In this document: in pieces, positions 35,939-44,168 of the stretch
How positions within the stretch are numbered: the stretch's first letter is position 1
How the letters are laid out: every line of letters begins with the position of its first letter
From: Phenylobacterium kunshanense
GTDB lineage: Bacteria > Pseudomonadota > Alphaproteobacteria > Caulobacterales > Caulobacteraceae
Reading direction: 5' to 3'
DNA: 64,000 bases
Assembly: GCF_003254525.1 (NCBI RefSeq)
Contig: NZ_QFYS01000003.1
Coordinates: forward strand, 62,001 to 126,000
Program-made: the position numbers and the translations under genes
Notes under the pieces: model-generated
Told to the model about the DNA's origin: nothing
Seen by the model: only the letters and a program-made list of their open reading frames with translations
Databases searched by the model: none

Positions 35939-36664
35939 CTACGAACCGTCGGGAAACGCTGCCTGCCAGGACCGGACGATCGCGCGGTGAAGCTGCGCGC
36001 CGGCGTCTCGCGGGATGTTGTGGCCCGCGCCGGGGACTCGCTCGATCTCGACCAGGGGATGCTCGGACAGCCGCGCGATCGCCTGGGCGCTCACCAGGGT
36101 CGGCATGCGCTCGAAACTGCGCGGCGCGCCGAGCGGATCGTCGCCAATGAGCACGAGCGCAGGAACCATGAGGCCATCTAGCACCCACGCGTGGTCCACC
36201 GCCTCGGTCGCGTCCGGCCCTATGCCGAACATGTTGCGGACGAAAGTCTGGGCGCCCGCCGGCGCCTGGGTCCTGAAGAGCTCGAGCGGCCAGACGCCCT
36301 CGGTCAGCAGCACCGGCTCGACGACGACCAGCCGCCGAACGAGCGGGTTTCGAAGGCCCAGGGCGACAAGGCCGCCGACCGACAGGCCGACCGCCATCGC
36401 CGGACGGTCAGGCCAGCGCAAGGCCAGGGCCTCATCCACGGCGGCGGCGAACGCTCGGATCGAGGTTTCCGCCAGCTCGGGGCAGTGGTTCCCGGGGAGA
36501 TGGACCCGCAGGACGTCGGCGTCCGGGAAGTGGTCCTGCATCCGCCAGAACAGGTCGGCGGCGGCGAAGGCCCCGGTGATCACGAGCAGGATCGGCCGGC
36601 CGGTGTCTCGGCCCAGAAGCCACACCGGCCCCAGCGACGTCTGCACCTCGAACCGCTCGCTCAT
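35939..36664 (-). CDS. Alpha/beta-fold hydrolase
   Basis: 241 residues. The nucleophile elbow is GLSVGGLVALG (Ser), the catalytic His lies in VPGAGHNIPRDAG, and the acid is probably the Asp in VLIGDDPLG. There is no signal peptide. The sequence begins MSERFEVQTSLGPVWLLG, with an oxyanion region LLVITGAF. It belongs to the broad esterase/haloperoxidase-like group; the substrate is unknown. It sits 89 nt upstream of the FdtA-like gene on the same strand, possibly co-transcribed. Confidence 0.75.
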   Translation of the reverse strand: MSERFEVQTSLGPVWLLGRDTGRPILLVITGAFAAADLFWRMQDHFPDADVLRVHLPGNHCPELAETSIRAFAAAVDEALALRWPDRPAMAVGLSVGGLVALGLRNPLVRRLVVVEPVLLTEGVWPLELFRTQAPAGAQTFVRNMFGIGPDATEAVDHAWVLDGLMVPALVLIGDDPLGAPRSFERMPTLVSAQAIARLSEHPLVEIERVPGAGHNIPRDAGAQLHRAIVRSWQAAFPDGS

Positions 36665-36765
36665 GCCGCGCTGTTATCCCAGCCCGCGACGGGGCGCGAG
36701 AGGGGCCGACACAGGTCTGAAACCTGAGTATGGTCCGCGACCCTGGGAGGTCACATAAGAACACA

Positions 36766-38250
36766 ATGCACACCGCACTCTTGCTTGAGATGGCCGCCGG
36801 CGCCTTTCCCGATCGCCTGGCGCTGGGCCCGCGGGCCGAGGGGATCACCTTCGAGGAACTGTCGGCGCGGGCGCGGGCCGGCGCGGCGTTCCTGGCCGCG
36901 CAGGGCGACGGCAGCATCGTATTCCTGGGCCTGAACGGGCCGGCGCTGCCGACGGCCGTGTTCGCCGCCGGCCTGCTGGCGCGGCCGTTCGCGCCGCTGA
37001 ACTACCGCCTGCCGGATGCGGACCTGCGGCGCCTGCTGGCCCGAACGGCGCCGTCCGTGGCCGTCGTCGACGACGACATGCTGGGGCGCGTCGAGGGCGT
37101 GGACGGGGTGGCGCTGGTCGCTCGCAGCGCTTTCGAGGCCGCCTGCCGCGATCCCGCCCTGCGCGACGCCGCCCACGATCCGCTCGATCCCGACGTGGCG
37201 GTGCTGCTCTTCACGAGCGGCACGACGGGGGAGCCGAAGGCGGCGGTGCTCCGCCACGCCAACCTCGCCTCCTATGTGATCTCGACCGTGGAGTTCATGG
37301 GCGCGGAGGAGGGCGAGGCGGCGCTGGTCAGCGTGCCGCCCTATCACATCGCCGGCGTCTCGGCGGTGCTCACCGGCATCTATGGCGGCCGGCGGATCGT
37401 GCACCTGGAGGCCTTCACGCCCGAAGCCTGGGTCGAGGCCGCGGCGGCGGAGGAGATCACCCACGCCATGCTGGTCCCGACGATGCTGGGCCGGGTGCTG
37501 GACGTGCTGGAGGCCACGGGCGAGCGGCTGCCGGCGCTACGGGCCCTGTCCTATGGCGGCGGGCGGATGCCGGTGACGGTGATCCGGCGCGCGCTCGACC
37601 TGCTGCCGCATGTGGACTTCGTCAACGCCTACGGCCTGACCGAGACCAGCTCGACAATCTCGGTGCTGGGACCTGACGACCACCGGCTGGCGATCACCAT
37701 GGATGATCCGCAGGTGCAGGCGCGCCTGGGATCGGTGGGGCGGCCGCTGCCCAGCGTCGAGATCCAGATCCGTGGTCCGGCGGGCGAGGTGCTGGGGCCC
37801 GGCGAGGCCGGCGAGGTCTACGTTCGTGGCGAGCAGGTCTCGGGCGAGTACCTGGGTCGGAAGGTCACCGACGACGACGGCTGGTTCGCCACCAAGGACT
37901 CCGGCTGGATCGACGCGGAGGGCTACCTTTTCCTGGAAGGCCGCCTCGACGATGTGATCGTGCGCGGGGGCGAGAACATCTCTCCCGGCGAGATCGAGGA
38001 CGTGCTCCGCACCCATCCGGCGGTGGCCGACGTGGCTGTGGTCGGCGCACCAGACGAGCAGTGGGGCGAGCGGGTCGCGGCGGTCGTGGTGCCGCGCGGC
38101 GCCGCGCCGCCGGAAGCCGAGCTGGCCGACTGGGTCAGGGCGAAGCTGCGGTCCACCAAGACGCCCGAGACCTGGGTCTTCCGCGAGGAGCTTCCCTACA
38201 ACGATACGGGCAAGCTTCTCCGTCGCGTCCTCAAGGCTGAACTCGGCTAG
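36766..38250 (+). CDS. AMP-forming acyl-CoA synthetase/ligase
   Basis: 494 residues from the ATG at 36766; an upstream ATG at 36730 has no ribosome site. The P-loop motif is LLFTSGTTGEPKAAVLRH, followed by NAYGLTETSS (A5), DSGWIDAEGYLFLEGRLDDV (A7-A8) and GGENISPGEIEDVL. The A10 Lys is the one in YNDTGKLLRR. These enzymes adenylate a carboxylic acid and load it on CoA. Substrate preference, fatty or aromatic acid, cannot be read from the sequence. The gene is followed at once by two palindromic repeats that may end the transcript. Confidence 0.9.
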   Translation: MHTALLLEMAAGAFPDRLALGPRAEGITFEELSARARAGAAFLAAQGDGSIVFLGLNGPALPTAVFAAGLLARPFAPLNYRLPDADLRRLLARTAPSVAVVDDDMLGRVEGVDGVALVARSAFEAACRDPALRDAAHDPLDPDVAVLLFTSGTTGEPKAAVLRHANLASYVISTVEFMGAEEGEAALVSVPPYHIAGVSAVLTGIYGGRRIVHLEAFTPEAWVEAAAAEEITHAMLVPTMLGRVLDVLEATGERLPALRALSYGGGRMPVTVIRRALDLLPHVDFVNAYGLTETSSTISVLGPDDHRLAITMDDPQVQARLGSVGRPLPSVEIQIRGPAGEVLGPGEAGEVYVRGEQVSGEYLGRKVTDDDGWFATKDSGWIDAEGYLFLEGRLDDVIVRGGENISPGEIEDVLRTHPAVADVAVVGAPDEQWGERVAAVVVPRGAAPPEAELADWVRAKLRSTKTPETWVFREELPYNDTGKLLRRVLKAELG

Positions 38251-38298
38251 AGCGCGTTCCGCAAAAGTGGGAACCGGTTTTGCGGTCAGAACGCGCTC
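38250..38298. repeat. Nested palindromic element 1
   Basis: The outer arms GAGCGCGTTC (38250-38259) and GAACGCGCTC (38289-38298) enclose the inner arms CGCAAAA (38260-38266) and TTTTGCG (38278-38284), with the loop GTGGGAACCGG. It begins on the last base of the acyl-CoA synthetase stop codon. Similar palindromes of the type GCAAAAGTGGGAACCGG are known to be dispersed in alphaproteobacterial genomes. Confidence 0.75.
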
Positions 38299-38310
38299 AA
38301 ACCTTTGATT

Positions 38311-38362
38311 TAGAGCCTTTTCATCCCGTTCAAACGATTCCGTTTGAACGGGAAAGGCTCTA
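38311..38362. repeat. Nested palindromic element 2 (possible terminator)
   Basis: The outer arms TAGAGCCTTT (38311-38320) and AAAGGCTCTA (38353-38362) enclose a perfect 12-bp stem, CCCGTTCAAACG (38325-38336) and CGTTTGAACGGG (38341-38352), with an ATTC loop and a 4-nt TCAT bulge. It is 12 nt from element 1. It could end transcription of the preceding gene and looks like a mobile-type repeat rather than a gene-specific signal. Confidence 0.75.
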
Positions 38363-38432
38363 GGGGGCAGGCTCGGCCTTAGGAACCAATGCCCCGTCCC
38401 GAACGCTCTGCCGCCTCGACGAGGAGACAGAC

Positions 38433-39365
38433 GTGCGCACCGACGAGACCCTGGCCAGCCTGACGCCCATCGCCGCCGGAAGCCGAGACCCCGAGGCCTT
38501 CCACCGCGCGCTTGCGCACTGGAACCACCGGCGGCTGGCCGTGCAAACCCCCGGTGGCGACTGGCTGGGCGACCTCAATGCCGATTTCCGCATGCTGCGG
38601 CTGGAGGGCGCGTTCATCGAGGCGTTCCGCGCCCGTGTGGCGCCGCTCGTGGCCGAGGTTCCCGGCGACCCGGCGGCATTCGTGGCGTGGTTCGAAGGGC
38701 TGAAGGACAGTGGTCCCGGCCAATGGGACCCGCTGTTCCCGTGGCTGGCGGCCGATGCGAGCCTGGACGACCTGAAGTGGTTCCTGACCCAGGAAGCCGC
38801 GGGCGAGGCCGGCTTCGACGATCTCGTGGCCTACACCCAGGTCAAGCTCCCCGCGCGGCCGAAGCTGGAGCTGGCCCGGAACTACTGGGACGAGATGGGC
38901 CGCGGGAACATGGGCGGGATGCACGGGCCGATGCTGGACCGCGCGGTCATCGCTCTCGACCTCAAGCCGACGATCGACGGCACGCTCTGGCAGTCGCTGT
39001 GCCTGGCCAACACCATGACCGCGCTCGCCACCACGCGGCGCTATGTCTACCAGTCGATCGGCGCCCTGGGCGTGGTGGAACTGACCGCCCCCACGCGCGT
39101 GGGGCTGGTCGCCGACGGGCTGAAACGCCTGGGCTGCCCCACCGAGGCGCGCAAGTATTTCGTCCTCCACGCCCAGCTCGACATCGAGCATTCCCGGGCC
39201 TGGAACGCCGAGGCGCTCGTGCCGCTCGTGGAGGCCGATCCGGCCTGCGCCCGCCACATCGCCGAGGGCGCCGTCATGCGGCTGATGTGCGGCGAGCAGT
39301 GCTTCGAGGCCTATCGCTCGCACCTGTGGTGTCGCGCCGGGGCCATGGCCTACGCCGCCGAGTAG
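38433..39365 (+). CDS. Haem-oxygenase-fold iron-containing redox enzyme
   Basis: 310 residues from a GTG with GAGGAG 7 nt upstream. The all-helical sequence has the Glu/His pairs of the haem-oxygenase-like di-iron family: YWDEMGRGNMGGMHGPML and LHAQLDIEHSRAWN. Relatives (Pfam Haem_oxygenas_2) include di-iron oxidases and oxygenases acting on fatty acids or amino acids, and many uncharacterised members. The preceding acyl-CoA synthetase, though separated by repeats, suggests an acyl substrate. Function is otherwise unknown. Confidence 0.75.
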   Translation: MRTDETLASLTPIAAGSRDPEAFHRALAHWNHRRLAVQTPGGDWLGDLNADFRMLRLEGAFIEAFRARVAPLVAEVPGDPAAFVAWFEGLKDSGPGQWDPLFPWLAADASLDDLKWFLTQEAAGEAGFDDLVAYTQVKLPARPKLELARNYWDEMGRGNMGGMHGPMLDRAVIALDLKPTIDGTLWQSLCLANTMTALATTRRYVYQSIGALGVVELTAPTRVGLVADGLKRLGCPTEARKYFVLHAQLDIEHSRAWNAEALVPLVEADPACARHIAEGAVMRLMCGEQCFEAYRSHLWCRAGAMAYAAE

Positions 39366-39395
39366 GCGTCCCTCCGGCGCCATAGCTGGGGGCTA

Positions 39396-40304
39396 TCAGG
39401 CCGCGGCGCAGGCGGCGCGTTCGGTGACAGCGGCCTTGGAAAGCTCCGCCATGGCCTTGATGAGCGGCGACCGCCATCGCTCGGCCGTGGTGAGCATCCA
39501 GCAGTCGTAGGGCACGTCGAGGGTCGTGGAGACCTGGACGAGCCGGCCGGCGGCCAGATGCTCGGCGAAAATGAACGAGGCGCCCAGCGCCACGGTATCC
39601 GTCTCAAGCGCCCGCTGGACGATCAGGCCGTAGTCGTCGCTCACGAAGGCGCGGAGGTTGTCCGCCTCCTCCCGGGTCAGATCGCCGGCCCAACGGGCGA
39701 CGCCGGGGACCACGTTGGGGAGGGCGATGGCATGCTGCAGCAGCTCCCGCGGCCCGGCGTCACGCAACTCCAGGGCCGGATGGCCCGGACGCGCGACGGC
39801 GATGATCTGGTCCTCGAACAGTTTCTTGCGGATCAGGTCGCCATAGCGGGCGGCGTGCTCGGCGTAGCCGAAGGCCATGTCGACACGGCCCTCCTGGAGC
39901 GCGGTCATCACCCCCGGCCCGGTCTCCTGGAGGGTCTCCACGTGCAGCCTCGGAAAGCGCGCCGCGACGCGTCGCATCAACTCCGGCAGCGGCTTCAGGC
40001 GGGATGCGGGTCCGACCGCGATCCGCACGCGCCCCTCCTCGCCGCGGGCCAGCTGCTCCAGGTCGCGGGTGAGGGCGGCGACACCCTGCAGGAGCGTCTC
40101 GGCCCGCTGGGCGACGAAGGTTCCATAGGCGGTCGGCCGGGCGGCGCCATTGCTGCGCTCGAACAGCTTCAGCGAGAGCTGGTCTTCCAGCCGCGCGATG
40201 CTCTTCGACAGCGTCGGCTGCGAGATCTGCAGCTTGCGCGCCGCGCCGGAGAAGCCGCCCGCGCGGCAGATTTCCAGGATCTGTTCGAGATGCCGAAGCT
40301 CCAT
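39396..40304 (-). CDS. LysR-family transcriptional regulator
   Basis: 302 residues. The N-terminal winged helix covers 1-60 (MELRHLEQILEICRAGGFSG and ISQPTLSKSIARLEDQL), followed by a linker helix and the periplasmic-binding-protein-like effector domain (VRIAVGPASRLKPLPELM). It is divergent from the sulfatase gene by 86 bp, which makes that gene its most likely target. The perfect palindrome AATCCGGATT lies in between. Effector unknown. Confidence 0.92.
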   Translation of the reverse strand: MELRHLEQILEICRAGGFSGAARKLQISQPTLSKSIARLEDQLSLKLFERSNGAARPTAYGTFVAQRAETLLQGVAALTRDLEQLARGEEGRVRIAVGPASRLKPLPELMRRVAARFPRLHVETLQETGPGVMTALQEGRVDMAFGYAEHAARYGDLIRKKLFEDQIIAVARPGHPALELRDAGPRELLQHAIALPNVVPGVARWAGDLTREEADNLRAFVSDDYGLIVQRALETDTVALGASFIFAEHLAAGRLVQVSTTLDVPYDCWMLTTAERWRSPLIKAMAELSKAAVTERAACAAA

Positions 40305-40326
40305 GCCCCCAGGCTATAGCATCGCG

Positions 40327-40336
40327 AATCCGGATT
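40327..40336. promoter_or_regulatory. Possible LysR operator in the divergent region
   Basis: AATCCGGATT, a perfect 10-bp palindrome, lies 23 bp upstream of the LysR start and 55 bp upstream of the sulfatase start. Location supports an operator; there is no motif model to confirm it. Confidence 0.3.
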
Positions 40337-40390
40337 GTGCAGATCGCCGCGCCCGTTGCGGCTAGGGTCGCCCGAAACCGGGGAGGCGAG

Positions 40391-41938
40391 ATGAAGCGCA
40401 AGATCCTGACGGCCGCCGTCCTCGTCGGCCTGGCCCTGACGCCGCTGAGTTCCGTGGGCGCCGACCGCGTGCCGACGCGGCGCCCGAACGTCATCGTCAT
40501 CCTCGCCGACGACCTGGGCTATGGCGACACGGGCGTTTACGGCAGCACGATCGTGAAGACGCCGAACATCGACGCCCTCGCCGCGGACGGCGTGCGCTTC
40601 ACCCAGGGCTACGTGACCCATCCGGTCTGCGCGCCCTCGCGGGCCGCGATTCTGACCGGCCGCTACCAGCAGCGGTTCGGCTGGGAGTTCAATCCCGTCG
40701 GCCGCGATCGGACGGGCGGCGTCGCCCGGACGGAGACCTTCATCGGCGATGTCATGAAGAGCGCGGGCTACCGGACCGGCATGGTGGGCAAGTGGCACCT
40801 GGGCGAGGCGGCCGGCTACCAGCCTCTGGACCGCGGCTTCGACGAATTCTTCGGCGTCACCGCCGGCGCCACGGCCTTCATCGTCGACGCTCAGCCGGGC
40901 GACGAGATGCATACGCCGCGCGGGTCGGAGGGCTCGTACCGGACGACGGTCAACGACCCGCTGCCGCCCACCGCCACCGAACAGGACCGGATGGCCTATG
41001 TCCGCGAGCGTGCGCCGGTGCGTCGGGGCCGGCAGGTGGTGCAGGTGAAGGAGTACCTGACCGACGCCTTCACCGACGAGGCGGTGCGGTTCATCGGCGC
41101 CAACAAGGACCGCCCCTTCTTTCTCTACGTGGCCCACACCGCGCCACATACGCCGTTGCAGGCGACCAAGAAGTACGTCGACCGCTACAGCCACATCCCG
41201 GACAAGGGCCAGCGCGTCTATGCCGCCATGGTCTCGTCGCTGGACGACAGCGTGGGCGCGATCCGCGCCAAGCTGAGGGCCGAGGGCCTGGAGAACAACA
41301 CCCTCATCGTCTTCCTCTCCGACAACGGCTGCGCGGCCTATGTCGGCGGCGCCTGCTCGAACGCGCCGCTCTCCGGCCACAAGGGGACGCACCTGGAGGG
41401 CGGCGTGCGGGTGCCGTTCATCGTCGCCTGGCCTGGCCGCATCCCGGCGGGACGCGTCGACGGGCGTCTCGTCTCCAGCCTGGACATCGCGCCGACGGCC
41501 GCGGCGCTGGCCGGCGCGAAGCTGCCGAAGGGCGGCGACGGCGTGGACCTGATGCCCTACCTGGCCGGGGGCAATCAGCGCACGCCCAATCCGAACCTCT
41601 ACTGGCGCGCCGGGCCCAACTTCGCCATCCGCGGCGGCCCCTGGAAGATGTGGATCGCCAACAAGGCCGACCCGTCGGAAGCCGCTTCCAGCGCCGCCAC
41701 GATCACGCCCGACGGAACCCATGCTACGGTCTCGCCGCTCGGCCAGCATGTGATGCTCTACGACCTGTCGAAGGATCCCCAGGAGACGACCAATGTGGCC
41801 GCCGCCAATCCCGGCATCGTGCAGTCCCTGAAGGTCCGCATCGAACAGTGGGACAAGGCCAACGTCCCGCCGCAGTGGACCAGCATGCGTCAGTCGGTGA
41901 AGCGTCAGGATGGCCAGCTCCTCAAGATCTACGACTGA
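40391..41938 (+). CDS. Exported arylsulfatase-type sulfatase
   Basis: 515 residues from the ATG at 40391 (GGGAGGCGAG just upstream). The signal peptide is MKRKILTAAVLVGLALTPLS, cleaved near SVGA. The N-terminal metal site is IVILADDLGYGD, and the formylglycine motif C-x-P-S-R is CAPSR with Cys80, followed by AAILTGRY; further family motifs are VGKWHLGEA and LSDNG. The Cys needs a formylglycine-generating enzyme, none of which is in the window. It hydrolyses sulfate esters in the periplasm; the divergent LysR gene is its likely regulator. Confidence 0.93.
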   Translation: MKRKILTAAVLVGLALTPLSSVGADRVPTRRPNVIVILADDLGYGDTGVYGSTIVKTPNIDALAADGVRFTQGYVTHPVCAPSRAAILTGRYQQRFGWEFNPVGRDRTGGVARTETFIGDVMKSAGYRTGMVGKWHLGEAAGYQPLDRGFDEFFGVTAGATAFIVDAQPGDEMHTPRGSEGSYRTTVNDPLPPTATEQDRMAYVRERAPVRRGRQVVQVKEYLTDAFTDEAVRFIGANKDRPFFLYVAHTAPHTPLQATKKYVDRYSHIPDKGQRVYAAMVSSLDDSVGAIRAKLRAEGLENNTLIVFLSDNGCAAYVGGACSNAPLSGHKGTHLEGGVRVPFIVAWPGRIPAGRVDGRLVSSLDIAPTAAALAGAKLPKGGDGVDLMPYLAGGNQRTPNPNLYWRAGPNFAIRGGPWKMWIANKADPSEAASSAATITPDGTHATVSPLGQHVMLYDLSKDPQETTNVAAANPGIVQSLKVRIEQWDKANVPPQWTSMRQSVKRQDGQLLKIYD

Positions 41939-42027
41939 CCCCGCATAGCCGGCGGCTATCCGGCGATGGCGTGGCCGCCGGCGCGCCGCCGTGCGAGGGT
42001 TCCGCCTCTCCAGACCCCGGATGTCCG

Positions 42028-42699
42028 ATGCCCAAGGCCCTGGCCGCCGCGAACGATGAGCAAGTCCCCAGCGCCCGCGAGGCCGAGCGGCGCGAGGCGT
42101 TCATGCGCGTCGCCGCCGGCGTGTTCCGCGAGCACGGCCTGGCTGGCGCCACGATGGAGCAGGTCGCCGCCGCGGCCGGCGTGACCAAGGTGGTGCTCTA
42201 CCGGCGGTTCCCCTCGAAGGACGCCCTGATCCTGGCGATCTTCGCCGAGGCGATCCGGCGGATGAAGGCCCAGGACGCCCGGCCCTGGCGCGGCTATGGC
42301 GGCGGAATGCGAGGGGCCCTGGCGGCCGCGCGCTCGTTCGAGGACGGCTTCATCCTGCTGGTCCGCCACGGCGATCAGCACCCGGCCTATCGCGCATCGC
42401 ATGCGCAGTTGCGCCGGCGGACGGGTATGCGCCTGCGCTCGCTGCTCTGGTACCCCGACAAGCCGCCCCCGGAGGCCGAACGTCCCCCCCTGCTGGAGCT
42501 CTCCCTGGAGCCCATGATCTCGTTCTGCAACGACGCCCTGGCCTACTGGGTGGAGAAGGGTGATCCGGCCAGGGACGAGCTCTTCGTCCGCTGGTGCGGC
42601 CAGATGATCCGCGCCTGGCGGCACAACGCCGCCGAACTGCTCAATCTCGACTCGCCCGAACAGGAATGGCCCTTCGACACCGAAGGCCTGCTGCCGTGA
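42028..42699 (+). CDS. TetR-family transcriptional regulator
   Basis: 223 residues from the ATG at 42028; the frame is open upstream but only as an antisense-like shadow of the sulfatase. The helix-turn-helix spans about 25-70: AAGVFREHGLAGATMEQVAA and GVTKVVLYRRFPSKDALI. The C-terminal ligand domain is not recognisable. It is 89 nt after the sulfatase and 26 nt before an exported SnoaL-like gene, so it may control either. Confidence 0.9.
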   Translation: MPKALAAANDEQVPSAREAERREAFMRVAAGVFREHGLAGATMEQVAAAAGVTKVVLYRRFPSKDALILAIFAEAIRRMKAQDARPWRGYGGGMRGALAAARSFEDGFILLVRHGDQHPAYRASHAQLRRRTGMRLRSLLWYPDKPPPEAERPPLLELSLEPMISFCNDALAYWVEKGDPARDELFVRWCGQMIRAWRHNAAELLNLDSPEQEWPFDTEGLLP

Positions 42700-42725
42700 G
42701 CGAGGACAACGAAGGAAGGAAACCC

Positions 42726-43208
42726 ATGGTCAGCCGCCGTCAGACCCTCATCGCCGCCGGGGCCGCCATGGCCGCGGGGCCCGCCCTCGGGCAGTCCGTC
42801 GCCGCGCCGGCGGTCAAGCCGGAGCATGCGAAGTACGCCGCTGAGATCGCCGCCGCCCAGGCGTGCCTCGACGCCTTCATGACGGCGTTCAACGCGCGGG
42901 ACATCGCCGCCTATGAGGCGACCTTCAACTTCCCGCACGTGCGTTTTGCGTCGGGCAAGGTCACGGTGATCAATCCTGGCTTCCACAAGCCCGAGATGTT
43001 CACGACGGGCGCGCTGAGCGACTGGGACCATTCGGCCTGGCAGCGGCGGGACGTGATCCATGCCGGGGCCGACAAGGTGCACATCGACACGCGCTTCGCC
43101 CGCTACCGCAAGGACGGCAGCGTCATCGGCGGCTTCGATTCCATCTACATCGTGACCCGCCAGGACGGCCGGTGGGGCATCCAGGGGCGGTCGAGCTTCG
43201 CGCCCTGA
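42726..43208 (+). CDS. Tat-exported SnoaL/NTF2-like protein
   Basis: 160 residues from the ATG at 42726 with AAGGAAGG upstream. The N-terminus MVSRRQTLIAAGAAMAAG has a twin-arginine and hydrophobic stretch, so export by Tat is likely, with cleavage near ALGQS. The remainder has the NTF2-like pattern (AAQACLDAFMTAFNARDIAA, then RYRKDGSVIGGFDSIYIVTRQDGRWGI). Function unknown. Its 3' end is 3 nt from the stop of a convergent gene. Confidence 0.65.
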   Translation: MVSRRQTLIAAGAAMAAGPALGQSVAAPAVKPEHAKYAAEIAAAQACLDAFMTAFNARDIAAYEATFNFPHVRFASGKVTVINPGFHKPEMFTTGALSDWDHSAWQRRDVIHAGADKVHIDTRFARYRKDGSVIGGFDSIYIVTRQDGRWGIQGRSSFAP

Positions 43209-43211
43209 CGT

Positions 43212-43892
43212 TCAGGGCGGGGGCGCCAGCAGGGTGCTGGCGGCCCAGGTGTCGCGGGTCAGCTTCTGGCGGCGCATGAACGCGGCCATCGCGGCGGTCG
43301 AGGGATCGCGCGAGGTCTCCCAGACCCCGTGATCGCCATACCGCGTCAGCAGCAGCAGTCGGGTCTGTCCCGCCTTCAGATCGGCCTCGGTCTGTGCGGC
43401 CGTGAACAGGCCGAAGATGTTGGTGTCGAAACGCGCCTCGAAATCCTTCCAGCCCTCGGTCGAGAGGGCGACGAATTCGTCCAGCGCCGGCGTGTCGATG
43501 ACGAACCAGCGGTGGACGTAGATCCCGCCGGGGCGAGGACGATCGCTGGCGCCGGGGCGGGCGGTCGGCGTCAGGCGGTCACGCTGCCCGCCGAGCGCGG
43601 CGACCACGGACTCCCGCGCACTGGTCGCGCCTGACCAGCGCAGCAGGATCGCCGCCTGGCGGGCATGCCAGCCGAGTTGGGATGTGAACGCGCCCAGCAC
43701 CTCGCCGCCTCCCGCCGCGATGGCGGCGGCCTCAGCCTTGAGCCGCGCTGTCAGCGCCGGTCCCGCAGGGACTGCGTCCAGGTCCAGGAACAGGTAGTCG
43801 TACATGGGCGTCCCCCTGGCGCGCGCGGCCGCGGGCAGCAGCAGGGACGCGGCGGCCCCGGAAAGCCAGCGCCGGCGGTCGACAGTGTTCAT
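43212..43892 (-). CDS. Tat-exported protein of unknown function (possible NIPSNAP/dimeric barrel)
   Basis: 226 residues from the ATG at 43892. The N-terminus MNTVDRRRWLSGAAASLLLP resembles a Tat leader. The body has two halves of similar character (YDYLFLDLDAVPAGPALTA, then GIYVHRWFVIDTPALDEFVA), reminiscent of the NIPSNAP ferredoxin-like repeat. I do not recognise a specific function. It is convergent with the SnoaL-like gene and divergent from the TonB receptor gene. Confidence 0.5.
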   Translation of the reverse strand: MNTVDRRRWLSGAAASLLLPAAARARGTPMYDYLFLDLDAVPAGPALTARLKAEAAAIAAGGGEVLGAFTSQLGWHARQAAILLRWSGATSARESVVAALGGQRDRLTPTARPGASDRPRPGGIYVHRWFVIDTPALDEFVALSTEGWKDFEARFDTNIFGLFTAAQTEADLKAGQTRLLLLTRYGDHGVWETSRDPSTAAMAAFMRRQKLTRDTWAASTLLAPPP

Positions 43893-44004
43893 TCGTCCAC
43901 GCTCCGGCCGCCTCCGTCGGGCGTCAAGGGGACAGCGCGCTATGGCTCCAGTCCCCCGGGGCATTGGCGAACACCGCTCGCCCTGCGGTAGCTTGGCCAT
44001 CACT

Positions 44005-44020
44005 GTTACCGCCCAGTAAC
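44005..44020. promoter_or_regulatory. Inverted repeat in the gap upstream of the second TonB receptor
   Basis: GTTAC-N6-GTAAC (44005-44020) lies in the 276-bp divergent region 43893-44168, which holds no gene. A further AT-rich part, 44098-44130, is a likely promoter. A TetR- or LacI-type operator is possible; there is no direct support. Confidence 0.25.
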
Positions 44021-44168
44021 GGCATGCAAGAGGCGGGACGGGAGAGGGGACGCCTTGTCGGCGGCCTTCAGCATTTCTGAACACGACGCCGCAGAATCCT
44101 AATTAGTCGATCGGCAAAATAGGAATTAAGCGGCGCCCATGGATTGGCGAATGACCGCGAGGGGGATC

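Noticed and set aside
41939..42027. TetR gene as an extension of a frame starting at 40792
   Set aside because: The upstream part is an out-of-frame shadow of the sulfatase; the TetR similarity begins after the ATG at 42028.
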